NCBI RefSeq assembly: GCF_020520425.1 | Contig: NC_079488.1 | Location: 86,657,285 to 86,721,284, forward strand | Length of the DNA: 64,000 nucleotides | Origin: Spinacia oleracea | Lineage: Eukaryota; Streptophyta; Magnoliopsida; Caryophyllales; Amaranthaceae | Direction: 5' to 3' | Part shown: positions 21,570 through 33,571 of the stretch, one piece after another | Layout: each line of letters opens with the position of its first letter | Numbering within the stretch: the stretch's first letter is position 1 | Program-made: the position numbers and the translations under genes | Notes under the pieces: generated by a model | What the model was told of the DNA's origin: nothing | What the model saw: the letters and a program-made list of their open reading frames with translations, nothing else | Database searches by the model: none

Positions 21570-22705
21570 AGGAGTTTTATGATCAATCTTAAACAGAAAA
21601 TTCAAAGTGCATTCAGAAAGTCGTTTTCTTTTAGAGATGACCACTATATTTTCTGATTTCTGAAAATAAGTTCAGTGAGATTTTGTAAAATACAGTGACC
21701 GAAAAACCATTTTCCTCCACGAATTCGGTATAATTTCGAGTTTCGGAAACAAGTTGAGTGAGATTCTGTAAATAAAATGACTAAAAGACCTTATATCTCC
21801 ATAAAGAGCCAATTCAAAAGCTCACTTTGTGGTATGACAGGTATTCCTCCTCACAACATACATATGCCTAAATTCTAAGAAGGATGAAATATCAACTCGT
21901 GTCCCTTTACTGGAGCGACCTATTTTTTTATTGTATCCATTCTTGTATGCTCAGCCAGCTGGGTCCCTAGCGCGCCTGTCAAATTCCTTCACATTGAGAT
22001 ATGATGCACCTTAATTCAGCTTGAAATCTAGATGTGCATGAAGCAATTAGGCCTTGTAATGATGCCAGCATGCCACTGATTGAGTGAGTGCCCCCTTAAT
22101 CAAAGACTTAGCAAGCAACCTCCTCTCTCTATAATTCTATACACTTCATAAGCACGGTATCCTTAACTGCAAGGATTTGAAAGTATATGCAACCAAACCC
22201 ATACTTCGTTGAAGTTAAGAAGGCAGATTGTCTTATAAAATGAAGACTGTAGGTCAATCCACAATATAAGTTTGTATTTCCAAAAGCAGAGAGAGAGAGA
22301 GACAACAGTGGTACTGTTTTCACTGCAGTCATCTTGTTAAATAATTGTCATTAGGGTAATGTTGCGTATGTTAAGATGTTTCCAAACTCTAATACTGGAG
22401 TAATTGAAGTTTTTGAAGGATTATTTTCAAAATGAATGTTTCAATCACAGGACATTTAAATTAAACAAGTAGGTTTTCAACATAGCTTAGCAACTTTGTA
22501 TGTGGAAATGTTCCTATATACTTTGGATGAGTTTGTAGGGCGTATGCTGCCCTTAAGGGTGAGTTAGCTTCAAGATTATTATGGTGAACAACAGTTCAAG
22601 ACCAGAAACTAAATTCATATTGTACTACTGTAGTTTGTATTTTGCAAAACTATTGTCACCAATATTGCTCCCCTTTTATAACCTCAAGGAATCAGAATTC
22701 TAGCT
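21570..22705. other. Intergenic; second half of diverged 3' duplication
   Basis: No gene seen. 22320-22710 is the diverged copy of 18700-19140. A short GA repeat lies at 22287-22301. Confidence 0.45.
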
Positions 22706-23002
22706 CAATGTATAAAAAGGCTCAAGGCGCAACAAGGCGATTTGGAGTTCCCAGCGCCTTAGGCGCGCCTCGGTGCGCCTCATTGAAGTGAGGCGCCCTA
22801 ATAAAAAGTGAAAAAAAAAGTGAAAAAATGGTATGTCTCTTGGTAGGTGCGCCTTTTTTGCGCCTTTTTGCGCCTTGGTGCGCCTTTTTGCGCCTTAGGT
22901 GCGCCTCATTGAAGTCGCCTCGCCTAGACAATAAAAGGCGCTGGCTCCAATCGCCTTGCGCCTCAGAGCCTAAGGCGCGCCTTTTTATACACTGTTCTAG
23001 CT
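22698..23002. mobile_element. hAT MITE with GCGCCTT arrays and 8-bp TSD
   Basis: Element 22706-22994 (289 bp) starts CAATGTATAAAAAGGC and ends GCCTTTTTATACACTG, flanked by perfect TTCTAGCT duplications (22698-22705, 22995-23002). Interior is packed with GCGCCTT / AGGCGC words, several self-complementary. A second copy begins at 63521. Confidence 0.88.
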
Positions 23003-23905
23003 TCAACATCAATTCATTACCCAACATCAAAAGAGTCTATTTGACAGTAGGGTACTTCAAGTCCTCAAGTTGTGCAAATTGTGGTGCATTTCCTCAGCAC
23101 AGAACTTTTGTAATTTATTTGAATGGACTATTTTGAACCACTGGTTTAGCTTTTCTGTTGCTATAGTCACTTCCCCTGGGTAAGTCATAGTGAAGAACTG
23201 AAAACGACTGGATTTTGCTATGCTCCTTTCACTTTTACTCGCCTCTATATCTGTTTAAAACCCTCTCTATAGTAGACTAACCAATCAGCTCAGTAACATT
23301 GGAGACATAAGATTACTTCAATTTCATCCCTGATCTTTTATGAACATCACCTTAACCTTTTTAAAACTTTCAAGGTGAGCACTGGTCTTCCATGTTATGG
23401 CTTCTGGGGCATGTTAGTGTAGCCTTGCCATGCTGCGGCACGGACATTGGGTGCAGTGTAATCTGGTTTTTATTCCATGTGCTGACCTTCTTAAATGAGT
23501 GACTCTAGCTTTTGTTGTTGTCAATTGCTTTTTGTTTACATGCCATAATAAGAGTCTGGACTGCTGGTTTACAGCGAGCACACGAAACATGGTTCTGATA
23601 TTACTTACGACACTCTGGTTGACGGAGGTGTTGTGTGTACTCCGATCCTTTGACATGACATACACCCAAATAAATATCTGGATTGTCAGAGGAGTGTGGA
23701 TCCTCCAATCTCTTATCGAACACGACACCCAAATAAGAGTCTGAGCAACCTAGGTTGTTCTGTATGAGTGCCTGACTAGATGTTGTTTTACTAAGTACTT
23801 CGTCTATTCCCTTTAAGTCTCTGCATATTCTTTTGTGGGAAGTTGCAAAATAATTACATTACTTCATTTGGCTAATGGTTCTCTCTATCTCTCTCCTCTA
23901 TCACA
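23003..23905. other. Intergenic, no gene recognised
   Basis: Short ORFs on both strands (up to about 104 codons) show no domain or motif I recognise. No clear repeat ends. Confidence 0.4.
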
Positions 23906-23929
23906 TGGATCTCTCTCCTCTTTTCGAAT

Positions 23930-24175
23930 CAGCATATTAGTATATCGTATATTTTGGTCAAATTAGCGTATCAAACATATAAAATATAATATGACGGAAA
24001 TTGTATACTTTTTTTTGAGGGGACGGAAATTGTATATTTATTATAATGATTAAATGAGTATGTTCAAGATTTATAAATTATGCAGTAACGTTAGGGAGAG
24101 AAATATTTCAATCAAATATATTACTTGGTAAAATAGTTTTTGAATATATATGCATGCATAGGATCTAATCTAATT
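23930..24175. repeat. Dispersed repeat, copy without SINE
   Basis: ATCAGCATATTAGTATATCG .. GCATGCATAGGATCTAATCT resembles 39160-39590. It lacks the SINE present in that copy, so it acts as a paralogous empty site. Confidence 0.6.
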
Positions 24176-24559
24176 TTGAAATATTCTATAGTTGAGATTG
24201 TTTTGAACGGAACGACCATAGTTGGATTACTTTTGTCAAATTTTCCTGAAGTTTCTAACAGTTCAGTTTTCTGAGGTGTGGAGGCCTATATTAATATCTA
24301 CTATGGTGTTTCTAGTTTCTTCTCTTTTGCAACAGTCTTGCGTGAGGGTATGTGACATCTCTTTTGTTTTTAAACTTTTTTTTGCAGTCATATATTTGTA
24401 TGCGACAATGGTGTTCATGTTCTCTGAATAAAGGTTCTTTTGTAGGGAATTGTCTCAAGTAAAGGGTTATGTAGATCATGTTCTCTGAATAAATAACTGC
24501 ATATTGTTATCTGTACCAGATGAATTGTTTGACCTAATCACACCATGCAAACTCTGGTT

Positions 24560-24760
24560 TTGGGACACCATATCATTGAAGGATCGATCTTGCTTGATTT
24601 GGCAGTGAGAAGTGGGGAACTGGCTGCAGTTTGCGTGTACCGTGGTGGAGGGGACTATAGTTATATCAGTCACCATAATACTACGGGATAAATGAAGTTC
24701 AGTTTTTTGTTTATGTTCAGGAACTTGGGAGATTTTGTAATCCTATATATTGTATATGTT
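24560..24760. repeat. Segmental repeat with 29345-29560 (part 1)
   Basis: GAAGGATCGATCTTG .. GAACTTGGGAGATTTTGTAA is about 85-90% alike to 29353-29540 by eye. Reading frames are not preserved between copies. Confidence 0.7.
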
Positions 24761-25245
24761 TTTTTGACATAGGCTTAAACTTAAACGAACAGTATTACGA
24801 ACGAACTACAGAAAGTAAGAACTGCCACTATGTTGAGCGTTATTGCTCTTATAAAACAGCTAAACATAAAATTATACATGCTTGTAATCTTCAACTTTTA
24901 TCAGACCTGCAGAAACATGTACTCCTTTTTCTCCCAATGCCAGTTGAACATGGGGTGCCATTTGAACAAGAACAAAGATGGTGCGGTAACAACATTGGCG
25001 AACTTCAAATCTAACTACTAAGAACCAATGGAAGGTAAGTACAGAGGAAGGGTGTAACAAAGCATAAATGGGAGACTCTGATTGCTCATAAACCACTAGC
25101 GAGACAAGAAACTCGCTCCATGAGCAACCCCAATGCTCATAGTTTTTACTTCCAAATATTACCGTAGTACTCCACTTCACAATGGAAAACTATTAACTTT
25201 TTATTATTATTGTATAGTATGTTTCTATTAATGGTAAGTATACAT
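24761..25245. other. Insert splitting the segmental repeat
   Basis: About 480 bp lie between the two parts of the repeat here and are absent at the equivalent place near 29565. No terminal repeats or gene could be identified. Either an insertion here or a deletion in the other copy. Confidence 0.4.
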
Positions 25246-25325
25246 TAGGATACGGATACCCAATATGACAGCATTGAGAAAACACATAGTGGAAGAGGGG
25301 AGGATTTAGTTTTCATGTAAAAAGA
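25246..25325. repeat. Segmental repeat with 29565-29640 (part 2)
   Basis: ACCCAATATGACAGCATTGA .. GTGGAAGAGGGGAGGA recurs at 29568-29640. Confidence 0.7.
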
Positions 25326-25999
25326 CTACAATACTATACTTAAATAATGAATTAAATTGCATTTATCAAAATTGTTCTCTTTTCTCTCCTCTTTAAATTA
25401 TATAAATAGTATTGATACTTCCGAATTAAAGGGAAAATATTCAAAACCATAAAATTTTATTACGAGCAAACTTGCGCGTTGTGCATATGATTTTGTGCAT
25501 AGGTCAACTCGACCAAGGTGAATCAAGCACATAAATAGCTGTTAATTTTTTTTATGTCACTTTCCAATTAATAGAATTTCCATATTTCATATAAAGAAAG
25601 TTAGGTTTATTGTTTTGCTCTTGGATTATTGAGTTAACAAGTGTAGATTCAAGCTTTAATAGTAAATTTCTTCTTCTCTTCTTCTAGTTTTCATTGATTC
25701 CTTGCTTTAATTCTTAGTTTTCTCTTATTTTTGTTGCAATTTCCATTTAATTGAAAAACCCCAAAGCAAGTTGATCATTGATTTCCTTTGAATTACTTGC
25801 AATTACTGTATGATTTTGATTCATGTTTTGTGGTGGTGATTTCTGATTTAACTAATATTGAGAAATTTGGTAGAGTTCATGCTAGTAGTTGTGGATGCTT
25901 TAATCTTAGTCTAGATTCTAATTCTAGTTTGATTACCGATATTAGTGTTGATTACTTGATTATATCATGAAATTGGTTGTGGAATTAATTAATGGAGTT
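25326..25999. other. AT-rich, possibly upstream part of Athila-type LTR
   Basis: No gene seen. Since the Athila-type LTR ends at 26956 and such LTRs exceed 1 kb, part of this stretch is probably LTR, but I cannot locate its TG start. Confidence 0.35.
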
Positions 26000-26619
26000 G
26001 ATATCATCAGTGAGTAGTCCTCTTTAGGGGTAGGGGTGTAGATATGGGGGTAGTAATTGGGGAATATAGAGGGTTGATTCATGCTAGTTTTGTGACTAAA
26101 TGATTTTATGAGTAGGATTCCATGTCTGTCTAGGTTAGTAGTTGCAAATGCTAAGCTCGCAAGTAGATTGGGGTGTTTTAATTTGCTTATTTGTCAAGAA
26201 ATTGAGGGATAGTTATAACATTTAGCTTAGCTTGATCTTCATTCGAGTCTTTCTAAGTTCTAGGTGAATTGAAAGATTGCTAGCGAATTTAGAGGTCTAA
26301 AGCTATTCGCCGAAAAGCTTTAGATCTATATTTATGGTTGATCTCCTACTTAATCATGTCTTTGCATCTCTAAGCATGTTTTGCCCTTGCTTTTTCCCAA
26401 TGATTCTCATATTGAACCCCAATCCCTTAGTTCTTTAACCTTTATTAATACTTAGAAATTGCCTTAGTTGTCTCTTTACATTTCAAACTCATTTCTCTCT
26501 CTTTTAACTAGCTCGTAGCTTAATTAGTTTGATAAATAAAAAGAACATTTTTCTTGGGATGATCACGAAGCTTACCACTATAACCAATATATTTTGTTAG
26601 TTAGGTGTTCTACAAATCT

Positions 26620-26902
26620 TCAATCTGTGGATTATGGACTATGGTGTACAGTGAGCACGGTGCACCAAAAGAACATATGAACATAAGTAAAAGAACATGA
26701 CACTACGAAAAAAGAACATGCGATATAATATTTCACTTTTTTGTTATAAAAAATAATATATTATTTCACTATTTATCAAAAATATAAATAAAAAATATAT
26801 CCATGATCTTTTCACGTAACCAGATGTTCTTTTAATTATACACCAGTGTTCTTAAGGTGCACTATGCTCACTGTGTACCATGGTCCACCTTCTAAATTGC
26901 GA
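26620..26902. mobile_element. MITE in Athila LTR, empty site available
   Basis: Ends are inverted: GTGGATTATGGACTATGGTG .. CAGTGAGCACGGTGCACC against GTGGACCATGGTACACAGTG .. AGCATAGTGCACC (reverse). Flanks read AAATCT on both sides. The duplicated LTR at about 27735-27745 reads straight through (GTTCTATAAACCTTG), showing the pre-insertion state. Confidence 0.7.
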
Positions 26903-26959
26903 TAAATCTTGTTTTATTGAGTGGGGTTCAATAAACGACACGAAAAACACTTATCAAAA

Positions 26960-26977
26960 TGGCGTCGTTGCCGGGGA
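26960..26977 (+). other. PBS 1, Athila type
   Basis: TGGCGTCGTTGCCGGGGA, close to the TGGCGCCGTTGCCGGGGA consensus used by Athila-group gypsy elements, four bases after the LTR end. Confidence 0.8.
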
Positions 26978-27794
26978 GCGGTTGTTTCATTTGATTTCAT
27001 CACACTATTTGCGAGTCTAGTTTGATTTTCATTTATTGTTTTACCTGTGATTTTCAATGTTAACAAGCTCTTAGTTGTGTTGTACGCAAGAACGTGGGAG
27101 GACATGAACTAGGCCTCTCACCTCGATCGACAACAAGGTAGAGAGAACCTTGAGAGGTTTGAGAAGGATTAGGGCTCGCTCCCAAAGCAATGGTTTTGAT
27201 ATCATCAGTGAGTAGTCCTCTTTAGGGGTAGGGGTGTAGATATGGGGGTAGTAATTGGGGAATATAGAGGGTTGATTCATGCTAGTTTTGTGACTAAATG
27301 ATTTTATGAGTAGGATTCCATGTCTATCTAGGTTAGTAGTTGCAAATGCTAAGCTCGCAAGTAGATTGGGGTGTTTTAATTTGCTAATTTGTCAAGAAAT
27401 TGAGGGATAGTTATAACATTTAGCTTAGCTTGATCTTCATTCGAGTCTTTCTAAGTTCTAGGTGAATTGAAAGATTGCTAGCGAATTTAGAGGTCTAAGG
27501 CTATTCGCCCGAAAAGCTTTAGATCTATATTTATTCGCCCAATGATTCTCATATTGAACCCCAATCCCCTAGTTCTTAACCTTTATTAATACTTAGAAAT
27601 TTCCTTAGTTGTCTCTTTACATTTCAAACTCATTTATCTCTCTTTTAACTAGCTCGTAGCTTAATTAGTTTGATAAACTTGGGATGATCACGAAGCTTAC
27701 CATTATAACCAATATATTTTGTTAGTTAGGTGTTCTATAAACCTTGTTTTGTTGAGTGGGGTTCATTAAACGACACGAAAAACACTTATCAAAA

Positions 27795-27812
27795 CGGTGT
27801 CGTTGCCAGGGA
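27795..27812 (+). other. PBS 2, decayed duplicate
   Basis: CGGTGTCGTTGCCAGGGA has three changes from PBS 1, in the same context after CACTTATCA. Confidence 0.75.
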
Positions 27813-27986
27813 TCGATTGTTTCATTTGATTTCATCACACTATTTGCGAGTCTATAGTTTTATTTTCCTTTGTTGTTTTACCTGTGATTTTCAATGTTAA
27901 CAAGCTCTTAGTTGTGTTGTACGCAAGAACGTGGGTGGACATGAACTACGCCTCTCACCTCGATTGACAACAAGGTAGAGAGAACC

Positions 27987-28448
27987 TTGAGAGGTTTGAG
28001 GAGGATTAGGGCTCGCTCCCAATGCAATAACGGTTTTGGCTTATTGAGAGACAACTCCCTCGATCAACAATCTTTTAGCCCTACTCGGGAGATCATGGGT
28101 GAAGTAGTTGAAAATCTAGGTATCCAAGCCCCAACAACACAAGCTAATAACTTTAAAATAAGGATGGCATTGATATCACTAGTCCAAAATCACCCATTTT
28201 GTGGGAAGGCGAATGAATCTCCACATGAACACCTAAAACGGTTTGAGCATTATTGCGATACCATTAAGCATAATGGAGTGACGACGGAGTACGTTCGACT
28301 TAAATTGTTCCGGTTTTCCTTGTTGGGAAGGGCGAGTGATCAGCTTGGCAACCCAAACTCCCTTAGGACATGGGAAGAGGTTACAATCGCAATTTTGAGA
28401 AAGTTATACTCGCATGGTAAGACCACCGAGTACCGGAACAAGATATAA
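27987..28448 (+). pseudogene. Athila-type gag fragment
   Basis: About 150 residues of the N-terminal Gag. The block FKIRMALISLVQNHPFCGKANESPHEHLKRFEHYC followed by NGVTTEYVRLKLFRFSLLGRA and TWEEVTIAILRKLYSHGKT aligns with the conserved retrotransposon gag region of Athila elements (MVQN..F.G....PN.HL..F...C..F, ..RL..FPFSL). It stops at TAA (28446-28448) and the rest is lost. Non-functional relic. Its position downstream of PBS 2 gives the element's plus orientation. Confidence 0.8.
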
Positions 28449-28653
28449 TCATTTGAGCAAAAACGAGATGAGTGAACAAGACGAAAGATCAAGTAGATCA
28501 GATAATAAAGGACGTAGTTCGAAAATATCAAGCATGGGATTTAGGGGCTCATAACTCCTATAATGAAGGAAGGGGATGACGTGGTGGTGGGAAAGGGTCG
28601 ACCTATGCATTAGAACAAGCTAATCAAATGAAGAAGCTTACCCATGTCTTGAG

Positions 28654-29345
28654 TGAAGGAAATACGTCCTTGCTCCAAGTATGCATTTAAAGTATTTATA
28701 CGAAATCTAAGAAATGTGATTCAGATAATTAATGAGTTACTACCTCCGTTTCTTAAAGTTCTTTACAATTACTATTTGCACGAACTCCAATGTATTATTT
28801 AATTACTAATATATCCAATTTATTTTGTTAAAAATAAAAAGTTGATATTCTGAAAGTACATGCTGGGATCAATCTAACAAGATCTTACATGTAATGTTTT
28901 GATGTATATAATAATGAGAATTTACGGTCAAAGTTTTCATACTTTGGACACATTTTTCAAAGTGTAAAGAACTTTCAGAAACGGTGGTAGTAATTATTAA
29001 GTGAGTTCAAGTGACCGGGAAGCCTAACTAGAGGCCGCTTCAGATCAAGTGGAATTAATAATAATTAATTAAACAGCTTACTCTTGACTGAACTCGTGGG
29101 GTCACACAAATAGTATGTAAACGAATCAACTATTTAGGCGAATATATATTATTCGGTAAATACTCTAATATACGTATTTATTTGGAATGACGGATGTTGG
29201 GCTCATTGGAAGCAAAAAATCGTCAAAAAGTATTCAGACATATTACCGGAAACGGAAATATTGCCAGAAATAGAAATATTACCGTAAACAAAAATATTGG
29301 CGGAAACAAAAATATTGTCGGAATTGGAAATATTACGGGGAACAA
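28654..29345 (+). mobile_element. Truncated Copia LTR, same family as 3565-4955
   Basis: Begins TGAAGGAAATACGTCCTTG and shares CTAACTAGAGGCCGCTTCAG, the GGGGTCACACAAATAGTA block and the ATATT-CCGGAAACGG array with the LTR at 3565-4955. It lacks the 3' half including the GC-rich block. Interrupted by the MITE at 28740-28990. Confidence 0.8.
28740..28990. mobile_element. Stowaway-like MITE (251 bp)
   Basis: Ends CTACCTCCGTTTCTTAAAGT and inverse CTACCACCGTTTCTGAAAGT, extending to TTCTTTACA (28 bp TIR), with TA on both sides (28738-28739, 28991-28992). Nested in the Copia LTR fragment. Confidence 0.85.
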
Positions 29346-29352
29346 AAAAGTT

Positions 29353-29640
29353 GTTTGAAGGATCGATCTTGTTTGATTTGGCAATGAGAAGTGGGGAACT
29401 GGTTGCAGTTTCGCGTGTGCCGTGGTGGAGGGGACTATGGTTAGATCAGTCATCATAATACTACTGGATAATTGAAGTTTAGTTTTTTTGTTTAGTATTC
29501 ATGTTGTGGAACTTGGGAGATTTGGTAACCCTAATTATTGTATTTGTATTTGTTAAGGTAGCATACCCAATATGACAGCATTAAGAAAACACATACTTCG
29601 TGGAAGAGGGGAGGACTTGGTTTCCACGTAAAAAGATTGG
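29353..29640. repeat. Segmental repeat, contiguous copy
   Basis: Matches 24571-24760 plus 25246-25325 with no interruption. Coding status unknown. Confidence 0.7.
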
Positions 29641-30537
29641 AATATCCATTTTTTGAAACTAAAAATAAATTGTTAAAAAGTCATACGACCTCTATAAATA
29701 GATTTTTAATCTATCAAATACATAACATATCAAATCAAATAAAACTCTTTGTTAGCAAAACTATGATTGTTGCACGTCGAACATCTTGTATACCCTCTTA
29801 CACGTCATTGTTTCATACAACCTTCAACGAGAGGGACTTTTGATCTATTGGTAGTTTTAAAATTGAATTAAATAAGATTCAATTGATTGTAGACGTAGAA
29901 CTGACATCTGTTGTGACAATACACAACTTTTCTTCGACGGATATATTTCTCCTGCAAATTTAAATAATAATCTTCCCACATACATCAAAAATCTAGAATC
30001 GTCTAAGCTAAGAAAAATTCTCCCTAAAAGGAGAACAAAAATTGTGTCTTTTGAGAGAGAAAAGTTCATCGCACAAGTAGAAAGCATTATTATAACCTAA
30101 AACAAAAAGTTAAATAAAAAAACCAACAAAATAGAAAAGTTTGGGGTTTTCCACCTATTAAAATCGATGGATGCCCCTTCAAAGTTCGCTAGTGGAGGCT
30201 AGCGTTTGAGAGAGGGAGAGGTGGGAGGAGAGAGGTTAGAGGTTAATACTCCTTAATTATTTGAATGCAACACCATAATAATTCCTTGCTTTTATAAAAC
30301 TATTTTCCTGAATAAATAAAAGGAATTACTGAAGTATTACCGCCACAATGATGATGGTTAAGGCTTGTATTTTGCAGATGAACTTAACTATAAAACTAAC
30401 TTTGAAAATCAAACTTTAATGAAAGTCCTACAACTTGGAAAACTTCATAAAACTTGCAATCCAAATTATTTAAAACCATTTAAATAATTCAACAACTAAA
30501 TAATTTCAATTGGAATTAAAAGAATTTAAAGCAATGA
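29641..30537. other. Intergenic, unresolved
   Basis: No gene recognised. CTATAAATAGA at 29690-29700 is a good TATA box and is followed by a pyrimidine/adenine-rich transcript-like stretch, which could be part of an unrecognised LTR. Confidence 0.35.
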
Positions 30538-32743
30538 AGGTTTGCGACAAGGGGATCCGCTCTCCCCGTATCTTTTTATCCTATGCATGTAAGTATTCTC
30601 CAAACGTCTATCTCTCTTGCAATACAAAAGAAAGCTCACTGGTTTAAGAGTGGCAAGGAGAGACCCCCCAATTTCTCACTTGTTTTTTTGCGGATGATGC
30701 TCTCTTTTGTTTCAAGGCAAGAGTGGCCTCCTGTATTGTAATGAGAAAGTGCATAGACTCTTTCTGCGATATCTCGGGCGAAATGATCAACTTTGATAAG
30801 TCAACAGTTATTTTTACCCCTAACACCCCCTCAATCGAAGCAGAACACCTTAACTCACTGCTGGGGGTGCATTGTGATTCAACATTAGGGGTGTACTTGG
30901 GGAGCCCGATGGATATTGATGGAAGATCCACAAAGGATTTGCGTAGCATTCATGATAAAATTCTTTCCAAGCCGTGGAAATTCCTACACCTAAACCAAGC
31001 AGGAAAAATCATACTTATCAACAACCTTTTGGCTGCACTTTCTGCGAATGTGATGGCCTTGTACCTTATCCCAAAGAGGATTTCTGACAAAATCACGTCC
31101 ACTATTATGCGATTCTGGTGGTGTTCCTCCGTGGGTCGTCGTCCTATTTATTGGAGAAAGTAAGAGGTATTACAACAACACAAAGTTGAGGGGGGGTTTG
31201 GGTATCAGGAGGTTTGACGCTCTCAACGTTGCGATGCTAGGCAATCAGGCGTGGAGACTACACTCAAATCACGCGCTACTCGCAAGAAGGATGTTTAGAG
31301 GAAAGTATGGTACGGACCCGGTTGCAATAGGTTACTCAGGATCTTGCTTGAAGAATGCGACTTGGGAGGCAAGAAGCATGGTTAAAAGCATAGCTAAACT
31401 GAAAGGAGGGATCCGCCGAACCATTGGGAGTGAGGCCACAGTAGATGCTATGGGTGAGGTTTGGACAGCAATGGGGCCTATCTATAGGAAACCAGGGCGA
31501 TCTTGTCTCACCTCCATAAAATGGGTAGCGGATCTCACAAATAACTACGCATCTTGGAAGTGTGGTTTGATCTGGAGGGAGTTCACTTCAGAGTCGTTGG
31601 AAGCAATTTTTGCGTCAAAGTTTCCAAGAGAGGGAGAGACTGATGGGTTATGTTGGGGGATTTCAAAGAATGGGGAGTTCTCCTTAAAGTCTGCGTACTG
31701 GCACCTTATCCAACAAGAACAACTAAACGACGCTTGTCCATTCTGGCGGCACTATGGAAGAGGAAGGTGGCGCCGAAATGGAAGCTTTTCTGCTGCAAAG
31801 TAATTATCAAAGCTCTAGCCACTCGGATAAATGTTAAGAAGAGAATCAAACAGGTAGATGATACATGTTCGTTGTGTGGAATGGAAAGAGAAATGAACTG
31901 TCACTTGCTTCTAGATTGTACGATTAGTAGCCATGTTTGGTGGGCAGGTAGTTTAGGGATTGATCCTTTAATGGTTTCCTCCACAAGCATTGGAGATTGG
32001 TTGAAAATTTTTATGTCCTTCTTCTTTAAAGAGAACAAAAAGGATGAATCGAGAGTGGTGGAATTCATTTCCACCCCGTGGGCTCGCTGGCTTCATGGGA
32101 ATGAAGTCGTGTGTAGAAATGTGCAGTGTTCCCCCGAAAGGATCTTGGCACTAGTTAAATAGGGAAAGGGGAATTGGTCGAAGGCGGCGGATCTTATCAA
32201 AGGAGACTCTCAATACCTTGGGCGCACGTCTTGTAATATGTACCTTTTGAAGGTGGCGTGGGTAATCGGGAAACCTATCTCGTCGGAACATTTTACTATA
32301 ATTATGGATGCAACAAGGAAGGGAATAAAAACCAGAAAAAAGAAAGAATGGGGAGCGGTGATGGGGTGGCAGGGGGAGAAAAGTACGGAAAGTCATGTTC
32401 GAGGGTCACTAAGGGTGTGTGCCAATTCTGCTCTCCAGGCAGAATGCTTAGCGATTTTGGAAGCTTCCAGAAGGCTTGAAAGTCGCGGCGGGTTTATCAA
32501 GAAACATCTTGATTAAGTCAGACTGCCAGAACGCTATTCAAGCTCTTAGGAGCCCGAAGATGGCGGATACTCAGACTCACCATGTTGTAGCTGATATTTT
32601 CTCACTGGCCTCTTCTTTACACTATGTAGTGTGTGTTAAAGTTTGCAGGTCGGTGGTGGCCCTAGCCCATACTCTTGCCAACAAAGCAAGAAAGGGCATG
32701 ACGGTGTGATTTGTCTGTTTTTGTGCTATAAAAAAAACACTCA
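30538..32743 (+). pseudogene. L1-type LINE remnant: RT, zf-RVT and RNase H
   Basis: Decayed non-LTR retrotransposon ORF2. In order: RT core EGLRQGDPLSPYLFILCM (from 30538) and HLFFADDALLF (about 30675-30707, the catalytic AD-D pair), RT thumb region to 31163, then GGLGIRRFDALNVAMLGNQAWRL (31186 on), the zf-RVT region with FSLKSAYWHL (31678) and KLFCCK..CSLCG..CHLLLDC (31790-31925), and a plant-type RNase H tail (SALQAECLAILEASRRLESRG, SDCQNAIQALRSP, 32420-32709). Several frameshifts and stops separate the parts (for example TAA after ILCM, breaks near 31163, 31800 and 32475). The 5' half is missing, as usual for LINEs. The end is an A-run at 32730-32737. Confidence 0.88.
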
Positions 32744-33415
32744 AACCCCGATGTAGAATGCCAACCTAAAACGCTTTCTCCTTTATGAAACCTATTGGCT
32801 GCTCACCATAATTACAAGTGTAAAATATGGGTCGTCACATGGTCAATAAGGAACAAGTCATTACCGAAACAAACAAGAAAGCACGAATCAACAAAGCTGA
32901 GTACATACATAAAATAGAAATGCTACTAATTAACATTCTTAACTTGAAATAACTATAAACTTGGCCATATAAACAACTTCACTTCCTTGCAAATTCAACA
33001 TGCATAACATTCATTGAATAATTAAATGATACTCTTTGACTTTACTCTTGACTTTCTATCAAATCAAACTTCCTTCTACTATTGACTTACTATTAAAACA
33101 AACTTCCTTCTACTCTTGACTTATTATTAACACAAAATTCCTTCTTTTCTACTATTGTTATAAAAATCCCCAAATGGATTAAGCAATGAACGAATTTCTT
33201 ATCTATTATTGTCCTTAATGGGACTAGCACACGAGCTACCTAACTACTCCCTCTGTATTTTAAAAAGAGATGCACTTTCCTTAAACGACTGTATTTTAAA
33301 AAGAGATACACTTTCCTTTTTTGACATGATTTGGTCCCCACTTCCAATTATATTAATATTTCTCTATTTCTTGTGGCCTCACACTTACTCACATCATCTT
33401 TTTACTAGGGGTTTT

Positions 33416-33571
33416 TTCTACTAGTGAAGTTGACTATTCCTTTATGTCTATTGACATTCACTTCTATCTCAACTCAAGATCACATGAGGAGTCAACTATT
33501 ACATGGAATAATTAAGTAACAACACATATAAACAAATCCTTCAGTTGGCAATGAATTAACAACATAAGTAA
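33416..33571. repeat. 155-bp direct repeat, left copy
   Basis: TTCTACTAGTGAAGTTGACT .. AACAACATAAGTAA recurs at 34264-34419 with few differences, about 849 bp apart in the same orientation. Confidence 0.85.

Larger units (their letters stand above)
26000..28653 (+). mobile_element. Athila-type Ty3/gypsy remnant with tandem LTR-leader duplication
   Basis: LTR 3' end (..CACTTATCA, 26956), PBS and leader, followed from 27198 by a second LTR end, PBS and leader, then a gag fragment. GATATCATCAGTGAGTAGTC starts both units (26000 and 27198), so the unit is about 1198 bp. The second unit has lost about 60 bp (TTTATGGTTG..TTTTC block) and lacks the MITE of the first. The element is cut at 28653 by a Copia LTR fragment. 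Confidence 0.75.
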
